This document shows, one piece after another, positions 53,605-61,498 of a stretch of DNA of 64,000 nt (its first letter is position 1; each line of letters starts with the position of its first letter). Location of the stretch: contig NZ_JAHXYW010000002.1 of assembly GCF_019969725.1 (NCBI RefSeq), positions 186,001 to 250,000 of the forward strand, in the 5' to 3' direction. This DNA is from Neobacillus bataviensis (lineage in GTDB: Bacteria > Bacillota > Bacilli > Bacillales_B > DSM-18226). The notes beneath the pieces are model-generated. The model did no database searches and was not told the origin of the DNA. It saw only the letters and a program-made list of their open reading frames with translations. Position numbers and translations under genes: made by a program.

Positions 53605-54837
53605 TTGAAAACTTTCCAAGAAAAATTAGAGAAATATGCTGCTCTGGCCGTTGAAATCGGAGCAAATGTTCAAAAGGGGCAGATTTTATTTATATCAGCC
53701 TCTATTGAAAGTTATGAGTTTGTTAAATTACTAACAAAAAGAGCTTATGAAATCGGTGCAAGCGAAGTCATTTATGAATGGAATGATGACGCTTTAACCC
53801 GAATGAAATATGAATTAGCAGCCGATGAAGTTTTTAAAGATTTCCCAACCTACCGTGTCATGCAGCGTGAAGAGCTAGCTGAAAAGAATGCTGCCTTTAT
53901 CTTGATTGATTCAAGAAATCCAGATCTATTAAATGGAATTGACTCAGAGAGAATCTCGAATTTTAATAAAGCATCAGGTACAGCACTTACCAAGTTTCGA
54001 ACCTATATGTTAAGTGATAAAATTGCCTGGACGATTGTCGCTTATCCTAATCAGGCTTGGGCCGATAAAGTGTTCCCGAATATTGATAAAACGGAACGAA
54101 TCAATGCGCTTTGGGATGCTATTTTTTCTGCAACGAGAATCGACCATGAGGATACAATTGGTGCATGGAAAGAACATATAGCAGTTCTAGATAGTAAAGC
54201 GAATTATTTAAATGGACGAAAATACAAATCACTACATTACCGTGCCCCAGGAACCGATTTAACCGTGGAACTGCCAGAAAAACATAAATGGGTGAGTGCA
54301 GGAAATCATAATGAAAAAGGGACACTTTTCATAGCGAATATGCCTACAGAAGAAGTGTTCACTTCTCCTAATAAATACGGGGTAAACGGCATTGTTACCA
54401 GTACAAAACCGTTAAGTTACGCAGGAAAACTGATTGAGAACTTTACCTTAACATTTAAAGAAGGTAAAATCGTAGATTTCACCTGTGAAAACGGGTATGA
54501 CACACTTAAACAATTAATTGAAACAGATAATGGCAGCAGGTATCTTGGGGAAATAGCTCTCGTTCCGCATCAGTCGCCAATTTCAAACTCAAACACCATT
54601 TTTTATAACACCCTTTTCGACGAAAATGCTTCCAATCACTTAGCAATTGGCGAAGGATTTCCGTTTTGTTTAGAAGAAGGAAAAACGATGTCTAAGGAAG
54701 AACTTGCGAAAATCGGGTTGAATGAAAGTATGACACACGTAGATTTTATGATTGGTTCGCATGAAATGGATATAGATGGGGTCCTTCCAGACGGAAGTAT
54801 CGAACCCGTTTTCCGAAATGGGAACTGGGCATTTTAA
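53605..54837 (+). CDS. M29-family metallo-aminopeptidase (AmpS/PepS-like)
   Basis: A 410-residue cytoplasmic aminopeptidase. M29 landmarks are visible: ANMPTEEVFTSPNKYGVNG with a metal-binding Glu, GSRYLGEIALVP with a second, FDENASNHLAIGEGFPF and ESMTHVDFMIGS with His and Asp ligands. It trims N-terminal residues from peptides. TTG 53605 is the start: AAGGGGG ends 7 bases upstream and no ATG fits. The last 307 bases have a diverged duplicate at 41631-41937. It follows the DUF4030 gene by 76 bases without a clear terminator, so partial co-transcription is possible. Confidence 0.92.
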   Translation: MKTFQEKLEKYAALAVEIGANVQKGQILFISASIESYEFVKLLTKRAYEIGASEVIYEWNDDALTRMKYELAADEVFKDFPTYRVMQREELAEKNAAFILIDSRNPDLLNGIDSERISNFNKASGTALTKFRTYMLSDKIAWTIVAYPNQAWADKVFPNIDKTERINALWDAIFSATRIDHEDTIGAWKEHIAVLDSKANYLNGRKYKSLHYRAPGTDLTVELPEKHKWVSAGNHNEKGTLFIANMPTEEVFTSPNKYGVNGIVTSTKPLSYAGKLIENFTLTFKEGKIVDFTCENGYDTLKQLIETDNGSRYLGEIALVPHQSPISNSNTIFYNTLFDENASNHLAIGEGFPFCLEEGKTMSKEELAKIGLNESMTHVDFMIGSHEMDIDGVLPDGSIEPVFRNGNWAF

Positions 54838-54878
54838 TTCCCCCTTTTTTGAAACGAGATGAAATGTTCTAGGACAAT

Positions 54879-54914
54879 AATGGCCTCTGTCAACTTTGTG
54901 TGGCAGAGGCCATT
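54879..54914. terminator. Perfect hairpin at the convergent gene ends
   Basis: AATGGCCTCTG (54879-54889) and CAGAGGCCATT (54904-54914) form an 11-bp stem. The right arm contains part of the stop codon of the minus-strand gene. No strong T tract follows on either strand, but position suggests termination for both. Confidence 0.65.
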
Positions 54915-55728
54915 AATTCATAGCTTTAGCCCCTCGTAAGTATTGCTTTAAGTCACCAGAGGATTTTATATCTTCCAGCTTCTTTTTAGACACCTCATCA
55001 CTAGAATCATAGGAAAAATGAAAGAGATAGTCTCTACTTTTAAGGTGTTTGTTTAAAAAAGCCTGGTAATTAAGCTTTTTGTCTTTGTCAGATATTTCTT
55101 GTTCAAGTTTTTCGTCAAAGTAATTAATCTCAATGCTGAAAAACTTCAATTCCTGGGCCATCAAGTACTGGATCAATTTGTAAACCTTATCTAACTGATG
55201 GTCCATTTCATTGGTAGAGTTAAGCGTAACATTGGCAAAGATAATGTTTCCAATCCCTTTATGCTCTTGTTCATAAATTTCTTGATAGGTGTTAGAGATG
55301 TTGTATTTAGTATAAGTTTCATCCGGAAATGAGACATTTACCATATATGAGTAATTTTCAAGGGAGTCATACAGCCCTTTATATACTAAACCAAATTGTT
55401 TGTTCAGCTCAGCACGCCATTTCATGTCTAAGTAATCATCGGACATTGGCTCCATATCTTCAGTAACTGAAATACGAACAGTTAGGTTGGGGTTTTTCTT
55501 AGGGTGAGAATCAATCCGGTAAGTACCCACATCATCGCCCAGTGGTTTTGAAAAGCTTGATTCATCAATAACAAAGTCTTCGTTGTATTTTTCCTCGAGA
55601 TGCTTTTCTGCAGCTTTTTCAGCTTTAGAACTAATTAGTGGGAAATAAATATAGTCAAACAAAACTACACCAAATATGAATAAAAAGATAACTGGAATAA
55701 TTAGTAAGACACCAAGTGCTTTTGGCAT
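54913..55728 (-). CDS. Hypothetical N-anchored membrane protein
   Basis: A 271-residue protein that I do not recognise. One N-terminal TM (MPKALGVLLIIPVIFLFIFGVVLFDYIYFP) anchors a mixed extracytoplasmic domain: SSKAEKAAEKHLEEKYNEDFVIDESSF, VRISVTEDMEPMSDDYLDMKWRAEL, and a Lys/Asp-rich end. The AEKHLEEKYNEDFV stretch resembles the PepSY/DUF-like starts of small Bacillus lipoprotein-type families, but no lipobox is present. ATG at 55726-55728 is preferred with GGAGATG upstream; the frame extends to 55830 without support. Monocistronic. Confidence 0.65.
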   Translation of the reverse strand: MPKALGVLLIIPVIFLFIFGVVLFDYIYFPLISSKAEKAAEKHLEEKYNEDFVIDESSFSKPLGDDVGTYRIDSHPKKNPNLTVRISVTEDMEPMSDDYLDMKWRAELNKQFGLVYKGLYDSLENYSYMVNVSFPDETYTKYNISNTYQEIYEQEHKGIGNIIFANVTLNSTNEMDHQLDKVYKLIQYLMAQELKFFSIEINYFDEKLEQEISDKDKKLNYQAFLNKHLKSRDYLFHFSYDSSDEVSKKKLEDIKSSGDLKQYLRGAKAMN

Positions 55729-56078
55729 TTCTACATCTCCTAAAAGATAGGTATTTTTATATAATACAAGACGTATAGAAACAACTAAATGTTTCAATGA
55801 TGGTAAAAAGATACTGCATTTTGATGGCATAAACCGAGCATTACCGTTTAGAGAGCTCTAACAAGAAAAAATCAAAATTTTAGGAGGAAAACAAGAAATT
55901 AAAAGGACAATTGAAAGTAGCTTACGCAGATGTATATAAAAGATCAAGCTCCTAACTTTGATGGCTTTTCTTATTAAAGTAACGTGGAAAGGTAAAAAGA
56001 CCCTTGGATTTTGTCCCATGAATTACCGAAAGAATATTTTCTTTTTTCATGTATAATCGTATTGGAGGTGAGTTGTAA

Positions 56079-56924
56079 TTGATATTGTTAGTAATCCCAG
56101 TTTTATGTATTGTATTTGTGTATGTAATAAATCGGGCTTATAGGAACACAAAGGATATCGTGATCAACAAAATTCAGGTAAATCCAACTGCTGACCATGG
56201 TCCCGTTTTAAACATTTTGCAGCTTTCCGACATGCATCTTGAAAACATCTCAATTTCCCCGGATCAGCTTTACGAGAAGTTGAAAAACGAAAGCATTGAT
56301 TTAATCGCACTTACTGGGGATTTCCTCGACCGAAAACGTACAATCCCTAAGCTTATTCCATATTTAAAGGCTTTAAATAAATTAAATGCTAAACATGGTA
56401 TATATGCAGTTTTAGGTAATCATGATTATGTTCTGCGCGGAAAGAACCTGCAGAAGTTAAAAGAAACACTTGAACAGCATGGCTGTAACGTTATGCAAAA
56501 TGAAAACAAAGTCATTCATGTAAAGGGACATCCTGTAAATATTATTGGCGTTGATGATTTCAGTACAGGACGCAGTGATTTGGCTGCTTCTTATGTAGGC
56601 TTAGAACATGGATCCAATTTGGTATTAACCCATGACCCGAATCTTGTTCTTGATATGAAAAACTATTACTTTGATTACTTGTTGGCTGGTCATTTTCACG
56701 GCGGGCAAATCTGTTATCCTAAAGCGTATCACCTTGTAAAAATGGGGAAACTTGTGAGAATGAACATGATAAAAGGGCTTCATGTGCAAGATGGAAAGAC
56801 GTTTTATATTAGTGAGGGACTAGGGCAAACAGGAGTGAATATCCGTATTGGAAGCCGTCCTGAAATTACGTTGCACCAATTATCAATAGCATCAGCTAAA
56901 AATGAATCATTAGCTGCAATATAA
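56079..56924 (+). CDS. Membrane-anchored metallophosphoesterase, YkoQ/YkuE-like
   Basis: A 281-residue calcineurin-like phosphoesterase with an N-terminal anchor (ILLVIPVLCIVFVYVINRAY). Metal motifs: QLSDMHLE (DxH), LTGDFLDR (GDxxD), VLGNHDY (GNHD), LTHDPN and LAGHFHGGQI (GHxH). Such proteins hydrolyse phosphodiesters such as UDP-sugars or lipid-linked substrates at the membrane. The start is TTG 56079 with GGAGGTG 8 bases upstream. The convergent neighbour resembles YkoP; in B. subtilis ykoP and ykoQ are also neighbours, which favours the YkoQ assignment. Confidence 0.85.
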   Translation: MILLVIPVLCIVFVYVINRAYRNTKDIVINKIQVNPTADHGPVLNILQLSDMHLENISISPDQLYEKLKNESIDLIALTGDFLDRKRTIPKLIPYLKALNKLNAKHGIYAVLGNHDYVLRGKNLQKLKETLEQHGCNVMQNENKVIHVKGHPVNIIGVDDFSTGRSDLAASYVGLEHGSNLVLTHDPNLVLDMKNYYFDYLLAGHFHGGQICYPKAYHLVKMGKLVRMNMIKGLHVQDGKTFYISEGLGQTGVNIRIGSRPEITLHQLSIASAKNESLAAI

Positions 56925-56927
56925 GAA

Positions 56928-56963
56928 AAGGGCTGTTATTGTATGATCAACAGCCCTTCTTTT
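56928..56963. terminator. Bidirectional intrinsic terminator
   Basis: AAGGGCTGTT (56928-56937) and AACAGCCCTT (56949-56958) form a perfect 10-bp stem followed by CTTTTT; on the minus strand it is followed by TTTTC. Shared by the convergent phosphoesterase and YkoP-like genes. Confidence 0.88.
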
Positions 56964-57009
56964 TGTACTTTAGAGTTCCTAATGGAAAGTGGAAACTACC
57001 TGCCTGTTT

Positions 57010-57567
57010 TTACGTTTTATGCATACTGGATAGTTTATCCTTTGACATAAATAAATAACTCGATGCAGGTAGCTTTCCTATTTTTTTAAAGGCTGGTTTT
57101 GTTGTGGACAGAAACATGATTGGTAAATGGGATATCCACTTAAACCATTTATAAACAGGATGAGAAATAGCAATAACTTCAAATCCCAGACGTTCGCAGC
57201 CTCTGTTTAAGGAAGTAATTCCAATAATGCCCCGTATTTCATTGGAATACTCATGATCTCGAATATACCTTTCAATCGCCGGTAATGATCGTTGGACGCG
57301 TTGATAAATGAGTCTTGCTTTTTTGATTTCACTATGTACATGCTTCAGTTCATTCAATAATCTTACATTATGTAAGTGGATTTTGACTAACATATCATTT
57401 TTTTTTATTTGAGTGCCATCTGAAAGCATCACATCTCTTCCTTTATAGCGAGTAAGCCGTACCCTGAAAATATTATCCGCTTCTTTGGTCGGAAGATACA
57501 TTAGTCGGGTGCAACTGAAGTATAAAGGATCTAGTATGTTCCATATTGATAATAAGTAGCCTTTCAT
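57010..57567 (-). CDS. YkoP-like protein of unknown function
   Basis: A 185-residue protein beginning MKGYLLSIWNILDPLYFSCTRLMYLP, like B. subtilis YkoP. A compact alpha/beta core follows (LTRYKGRDVMLSDGTQIKKNDMLVKIHLHNVRLL), then a helical segment and IIGITSLNRGCERLGFEVIAI, ending in a basic hydrophobic stretch. No catalytic motif is known to me. ATG 57567 (AAGGAAG upstream) is preferred over 57597. In B. subtilis ykoP lies near the metallophosphoesterase ykoQ; the same pairing here suggests a linked role at the membrane. Confidence 0.7.
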   Translation of the reverse strand: MKGYLLSIWNILDPLYFSCTRLMYLPTKEADNIFRVRLTRYKGRDVMLSDGTQIKKNDMLVKIHLHNVRLLNELKHVHSEIKKARLIYQRVQRSLPAIERYIRDHEYSNEIRGIIGITSLNRGCERLGFEVIAISHPVYKWFKWISHLPIMFLSTTKPAFKKIGKLPASSYLFMSKDKLSSMHKT

Positions 57568-57954
57568 GCTTCTACTTCCTTTTAGAACTTTTACCATAGT
57601 TTGAAACGGGTTGGAAGATTTATTTCTGGTAAATTCATCTTACACTGAGTGTGAAAATAGATCTGGTAGAAGCTATCCATATTTTATATATAACTTATTC
57701 ACCGAAGAAGCATTGTAAAGAAAAGTTAACAACAACCTCATACATATTATTACTAAATTCTTTTAAGAATCCATGTGAATCATTTTAGAAAGTAGGTTAT
57801 TTTTCCTATAAACTAATACCTGATATTACCTAATCATAAAATATCTTTAGTTTCAAAACTAAGCAAAATGTTGCCAACATAATTGCTTCTTTAAAAGTAA
57901 AAATTAATTCGGAAAGTGAATTGCTTTCTAATTCTTTGACAGGGTGTGTATTAT
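57568..57954. other. AT-rich intergenic region
   Basis: About 390 bases. No gene or RNA recognised. It must include the promoters of the divergent YkoP-like gene and the small protein gene; no strong -35/-10 pair could be assigned. Confidence 0.4.
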
Positions 57955-58251
57955 TTGAATAACTGGATACCTGTGCTTTTGAATATAGGAACAAGTAAAC
58001 CTTTTTTAAATATATTTAGGAGAAGAAGAAACAATAGAGGAATGATGTGGGGGTCTTTATTAGGTCTGGGAGTCAGTGCAGCTGTATTTGGATTAAGCAG
58101 AAACCGAATCATAAACAAAAAAATGATGGGGCCGCTTCAAAATTTAATGAATAAATCTCCCATAGGAACCAATCAAAGACCTAATTTTGTAGGATTAACA
58201 GATTTTGCTAAGGAATTTGTTCCCAATAAAAATCCACTCAATAACAAATAG
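57955..58251 (+). CDS. Small hypothetical membrane-associated protein
   Basis: A 98-residue protein starting at TTG 57955 (AGGGTG 8 bases upstream; a GTG at 57946 lies inside that site). A basic stretch (NIFRRRRNNRG) precedes one short hydrophobic helix (GSLLGLGVSAAVFGLSR), followed by a polar tail. Similar short Arg-rich, single-helix proteins are seen in sporulating Bacillus; I cannot assign a function. A good terminator follows directly. Confidence 0.65.
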   Translation: MNNWIPVLLNIGTSKPFLNIFRRRRNNRGMMWGSLLGLGVSAAVFGLSRNRIINKKMMGPLQNLMNKSPIGTNQRPNFVGLTDFAKEFVPNKNPLNNK

Positions 58252-58260
58252 CTTTATAAA

Positions 58261-58288
58261 AATGCCCACTTCAAGGTGGGCATTTTCC
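58261..58288 (+). terminator. Intrinsic terminator
   Basis: AATGCCCAC (58261-58269) and GTGGGCATT (58276-58284) pair perfectly around a TTCAAG loop and are followed by TTCC. Confidence 0.8.
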
Positions 58289-58348
58289 GTGTCAACGGAT
58301 CATTTTAGTTGAACAAAAGTCCATTTCGTACTTCTCTTAACATTGCAT

Positions 58349-59359
58349 TCACTGCTTATTAGCTAACTGATCCCGATCTGGTGCTTGTGGTGGCTGCTCT
58401 AGCCAGCCATTATCAATCATTATATTGGCTCCATCTTCTGCATATTGTACAATTTCCACCATTAATCGAGAATAAAGCGCTCCTAAATCGCGTCTTGGAC
58501 TTGTTCCAAGACTAGCCCCATAATGGGTGATTCCTATCGAAGTTAACGCTGTTACATGGTACATCATCAACTTATCGGAAAATGGGGCAACCGTAGAATC
58601 TGTTGCTTCAGCATCCCACTTACTAGCTGGAGAAAGGTGATCCTCACTTAATACCGAACCGAAAATTTCAATATGTTTGGCTGAAATGTCTCTTCCTCTC
58701 ACCATAAAGTTACGAACCTCTTGAGACCTCGCTACTTGACTAAATCCTGTGACCAGTGCTTCTCCTAATATATTTCGTATCATACTAAAATAGATATTTG
58801 CTATTTCAATTGCATTAAGAGGTCTACGCTTACCAAACCAACCTGTTAAATAACTTTGTTTTTGAACATATTGAACTCGTTTTGGTTTTGGAATATGCGG
58901 AGATCTCGTATGGTTTCCCTTCGATAACAATACTTGTAATGCTTGGTTAAATAGTTGTATGTATTCAGTTAGACAGTTGGTGAAATATTGACTTTGGTCT
59001 AATCGAGAAGAATTAGCTAGAGCGATCCCATATGATTCAATTCCGATTTTTCCCATATTGTGAATGTATGTCAGATAGAACGTATCCGTAAATAAAGGAG
59101 GGGCTTGTAAATTTAGATCCTCATTTTCATTAAATCCGTCCGGTATTGGAATTTGTTCTTCGTTAAACATAGCAGTTAATTGTTGAAGGTGGGATTGTGA
59201 TAACTGTAACGCAAATTCTAAAACGTTCCGTATTTCTGTATCTTGAACGGTGGCTAAAGCATATTTAATGAAACAAATGATCATAGTATCATTTTGGTAA
59301 GCCGACCAAAGATTTGCCATTTCTGCAGATGTTAAATCAACATGATGTTCTGTTTGCAT
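58349..59359 (-). CDS. DUF3231 family protein
   Basis: A 336-residue all-helical protein with two related halves of about 160 residues; each half begins with a line like LTSAEMANLWSAYQNDTMIICFIKYAL or NAIEIANIYFSMIRNILGEALVTGF. This is the DUF3231 repeat, a ferritin-like four-helix fold common and multi-copy in spore-forming Bacillus. Its function is unknown; ferritin-like metal ligands cannot be confirmed by eye. GGAGG precedes the ATG. Monocistronic. Confidence 0.85.
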   Translation of the reverse strand: MQTEHHVDLTSAEMANLWSAYQNDTMIICFIKYALATVQDTEIRNVLEFALQLSQSHLQQLTAMFNEEQIPIPDGFNENEDLNLQAPPLFTDTFYLTYIHNMGKIGIESYGIALANSSRLDQSQYFTNCLTEYIQLFNQALQVLLSKGNHTRSPHIPKPKRVQYVQKQSYLTGWFGKRRPLNAIEIANIYFSMIRNILGEALVTGFSQVARSQEVRNFMVRGRDISAKHIEIFGSVLSEDHLSPASKWDAEATDSTVAPFSDKLMMYHVTALTSIGITHYGASLGTSPRRDLGALYSRLMVEIVQYAEDGANIMIDNGWLEQPPQAPDRDQLANKQ

Positions 59360-59635
59360 CGAAATTCCTCCAACTTTTTATGCTAGCAATAATTTCTCCA
59401 ATATCAAATTTAATATGTATAATTGGCTGACTAATTTCGAGAAAACTAGCTTATGTTGAAGAGATTGTGAAGGATTATCATATGGGGAATTTGAATTTGT
59501 TGGAATTAAGATAAAAAGGATTACAGCTTTAGTTTGGAATCCTTTTTAAATTATATAAATTTATTCGCTTTTCAAAGTATTTTAGTAGATAATAGTATTG
59601 GTATTTCTACAAATATTTACAAAAAGGGGATAATT

Positions 59636-60133
59636 ATGAAGAAATTAACCTACTTATTTATGGCGTTTTTATTAGTTTTCCTTGCAGCTTGTTCATCAAA
59701 TGAATCAACTAGCAAAGAGGAAAATGCTGAAACAAAAAAAGAAGAGAAAAAGAAAGAAGAAGCGGAAACTAAAGCGAAGGCAGAAGCTGAAGCCAAAGCG
59801 AAAGAAGAAGCTGAGGCTAAAGCAAAGGCAGAAGCTGAAGTCAAAGCGAAAGAAGAAGCTGAGGCTAAAGCAAAGGCAGAAGCTGAAGCTAAAGCGAAAG
59901 AAGAAACTGAGGCTAAAGTAAAGGCAGAAGCTGAAGCCAAAGCGAAAGAAGAAGCTGAGGCTAAAGCACAAGCGGAGGCTTCAGCAAGTTCGACTACTTC
60001 TAGTGGAGGGTCAGAGTTCTTTGCCAATTGTACTGATTTAAGAAAGGTATATTCAAATGGCGTACCAGCTGATCATCCAGCGTATCAATCTAAAATGGAC
60101 AGAGATAAAGATAATTATGCTTGTGAGAATTAG
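59636..60133 (+). CDS. Lipoprotein with EAEAKAK repeats and Excalibur domain
   Basis: A 165-residue lipoprotein. Signal [19 protein letters not shown] with lipobox Cys19, a Ser/Glu/Lys-rich spacer, nine 8-residue repeats of the type [16 protein letters not shown] (residues 42-113) that should form one long charged helix, a short Ser/Thr/Gly hinge and a C-terminal Excalibur calcium-binding domain ([19 protein letters not shown], then [10 protein letters not shown] with the DxDxD loop). The helix would hold the Excalibur head away from the membrane. AAGGGG precedes ATG 59636; the frame extends to 59534 without support. Confidence 0.88.
   Translation: MKKLTYLFMAFLLVFLAACSSNESTSKEENAETKKEEKKKEEAETKAKAEAEAKAKEEAEAKAKAEAEVKAKEEAEAKAKAEAEAKAKEETEAKVKAEAEAKAKEEAEAKAQAEASASSTTSSGGSEFFANCTDLRKVYSNGVPADHPAYQSKMDRDKDNYACEN
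59759..59974 (+). repeat. Nine tandem 24-bp repeats inside the lipoprotein gene
   Basis: Units of 24 bases encode EAEAKAKE and EAEAKAKA in alternation, so the larger period is 48 bases. Point changes (E/V/T variants) show moderate age. Length variation between strains is expected. Confidence 0.85.
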
Positions 60134-60166
60134 TAGACTTATGAGGTAATTTATTTGTTTTAATCG

Positions 60167-60198
60167 GCCCCTCTCAAATAAATGAGAAGGGCTTATTT
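60167..60198 (+). terminator. Intrinsic terminator of the lipoprotein gene
   Basis: GCCCCTCTC (60167-60175) and GAGAAGGGC (60184-60192) pair with one mismatch and are followed by TTATTTT. Confidence 0.75.
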
Positions 60199-60261
60199 TC
60201 TGTAAGGATATAACTTCTTCAACTATCGGAGCAGAATAGTTTAATAACTGCACAGTTACTG

Positions 60262-60289
60262 CCCCCACCAACATTGGTAGGGGTTTTTG
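60262..60289 (+). terminator. Second terminator-like hairpin
   Basis: CCCC-ACCA and TGGT-GGGG pair with one internal mismatch around ACAT and are followed by five T. No gene directly precedes it. The 250 bases that follow, up to the truncated Lrp gene, hold nothing recognised. Confidence 0.6.
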
Positions 60290-60539
60290 TGTGTACTAAT
60301 ATCTCATTTTAGAGTGAAGTAGAGGGATTGCGTGACTGGGAGAGTGTTATGTAAATAGGGGGCTATATGATGCTTTCACACGGTTTTTCTATCACAATTT
60401 AAAACACGCTGAAAAGGTAATTACAAGTTAAGTGAAGTTGAATTTTATTCTCTGTTTTGCTATTTAAATAAAAATAAATAATACGTTATTATGCAAGTAA
60501 TACAAAACATAATTTCGACGGTTAATTGGAGGTTGCGAA

Positions 60540-60758
60540 ATGGCGATTGTTCTTGACGATTATGACAAGGCAATATTAAGGGAATTGCAGGAAGATGCTT
60601 CAATTTCAAATTTAAATTTATCAAAAAAAATTGGGCTTTCCCCATCAGCTTGCCTTGCTAGAACAAAAAACCTAGTAGAAACAGGCATTATTAAAAAGTT
60701 TACAACTATTGTTGATGAGAATTACCTAGGGATATCTGTTGGATTACCCATGGCCTGA
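60540..60758 (+). pseudogene. Truncated Lrp/AsnC-family regulator
   Basis: The 72 residues contain a complete AsnC-type helix-turn-helix (LDDYDKAILRELQEDASISNLNLSKKIGLSPSACLARTKNLVETGIIKKF) and the start of the next strand (TTIVDENYLGISVG), then stop after LPMA. Normal Lrp proteins have about 150 residues with a ligand-binding RAM domain, which is missing. GGAGG lies upstream of the ATG. It is probably a remnant left by a deletion, though a short DNA-binding protein might still be made. It lies just before the bacteriocin genes. Confidence 0.75.
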
Positions 60759-60946
60759 AGTCAATGAAAATAGGCTTATGAATCAGTTACAATACCCATC
60801 CCAATTACATAATTTGTTGAAGAGAAGACTTTAGGTATTGGTGGATATATCTGTAAGCCTATTGATTTCTTGTCATGATGTCTCTGTCCCTTTTTCATGT
60901 GGCCGGCAAGTCATGCCGATTTTATATACTATACGGAGGTATGAAA

Positions 60947-61324
60947 ATGAATCCTTGGCAAAACGAACTCCAAATGTTGAATGTTGGTGATTTCCAGGCG
61001 AGCGAAGCTGTTCCTTTTGACTTAAACCAGTACTATATTGATCAGGCACGTCAATTCGGTGGCCTTGGCGGTGTCGGTGGTGTCGGTGGTGTCGGTGGTA
61101 TCGGCGGTATCGGTGGTATCGGCGGTTTTCACCGCTGTTCTAGCTGCTTTAGTTGTTCTAGCTGCTTTAGTTGTTCAAGCTGCTTTAGCTGTTCAAGCTG
61201 CTTTAGCTGTTCAAGCTGCTTTAACTGTTTTAGTTGTTTCAGATGCTCTAGTTGTTTTCATCATTGCGGAGGTCATCGCTGTGGAGGCTGTAGCCGATGC
61301 GGCGGACACCGTTGCGGCGGTTAA
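60947..61324 (+). CDS. Heterocycloanthracin/sonorensin-type bacteriocin precursor
   Basis: A 125-residue RiPP precursor. A leader of about 37 residues (MNPWQNELQMLNVGDFQASE...FDLNQYYIDQARQF) is followed by GGLGG and repeated GGV/GGI triplets, then a Cys-rich core with cysteine at every third residue from 64 to 103 (CSSCFSC pattern), and a GGHRCGGC-type tail; 19 Cys in total. The core is the substrate for Cys/Ser cyclisation to thiazoles and oxazoles by a TOMM cyclodehydratase. ATG 60947 lies 7 bases after GGAGG; the frame extends further upstream without support. The next two genes are its maturation enzymes. A hairpin between may lower their expression relative to the precursor. Confidence 0.92.
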   Translation: MNPWQNELQMLNVGDFQASEAVPFDLNQYYIDQARQFGGLGGVGGVGGVGGIGGIGGIGGFHRCSSCFSCSSCFSCSSCFSCSSCFSCSSCFNCFSCFRCSSCFHHCGGHRCGGCSRCGGHRCGG

Positions 61325-61368
61325 AAGCTCTAGTTTTGGAATAATACAGTGGTCCCTCCATGTAAAGA

Positions 61369-61402
61369 GAACGCCCCTGCATGAGTTTTTGCAGGGGCGT
61401 TC
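61369..61402 (+). terminator. Strong hairpin between precursor and maturation genes
   Basis: GAACGCCCCTGCA (61369-61381) and TGCAGGGGCGTTC (61390-61402) form a perfect 13-bp stem. A short T run lies in the loop rather than after it. In many RiPP operons a leaky hairpin here raises precursor over enzymes. Confidence 0.75.
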
Positions 61403-61498
61403 TGTATTAGAAAGACATATGGGACAAATGGAGATACATAGGATGATAGTGATGAATTGATGCAGATTTGAGGATCATTGCAGCTAAGGAGGAACGAT

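Noticed and set aside
59650..60027. Long antisense and alternate-frame open stretches over the lipoprotein repeat (also 59682-59921 and 59705-59971)
   Set aside because: They arise from the 24-bp repeat being free of stops in several frames; composition is absurdly low-complexity and no ribosome site precedes them.
61038..61460. Val/Ala-rich open frame overlapping the bacteriocin precursor
   Set aside because: It is an out-of-phase reading of the Gly/Cys repeats; the precursor frame has the ribosome site and known family pattern.
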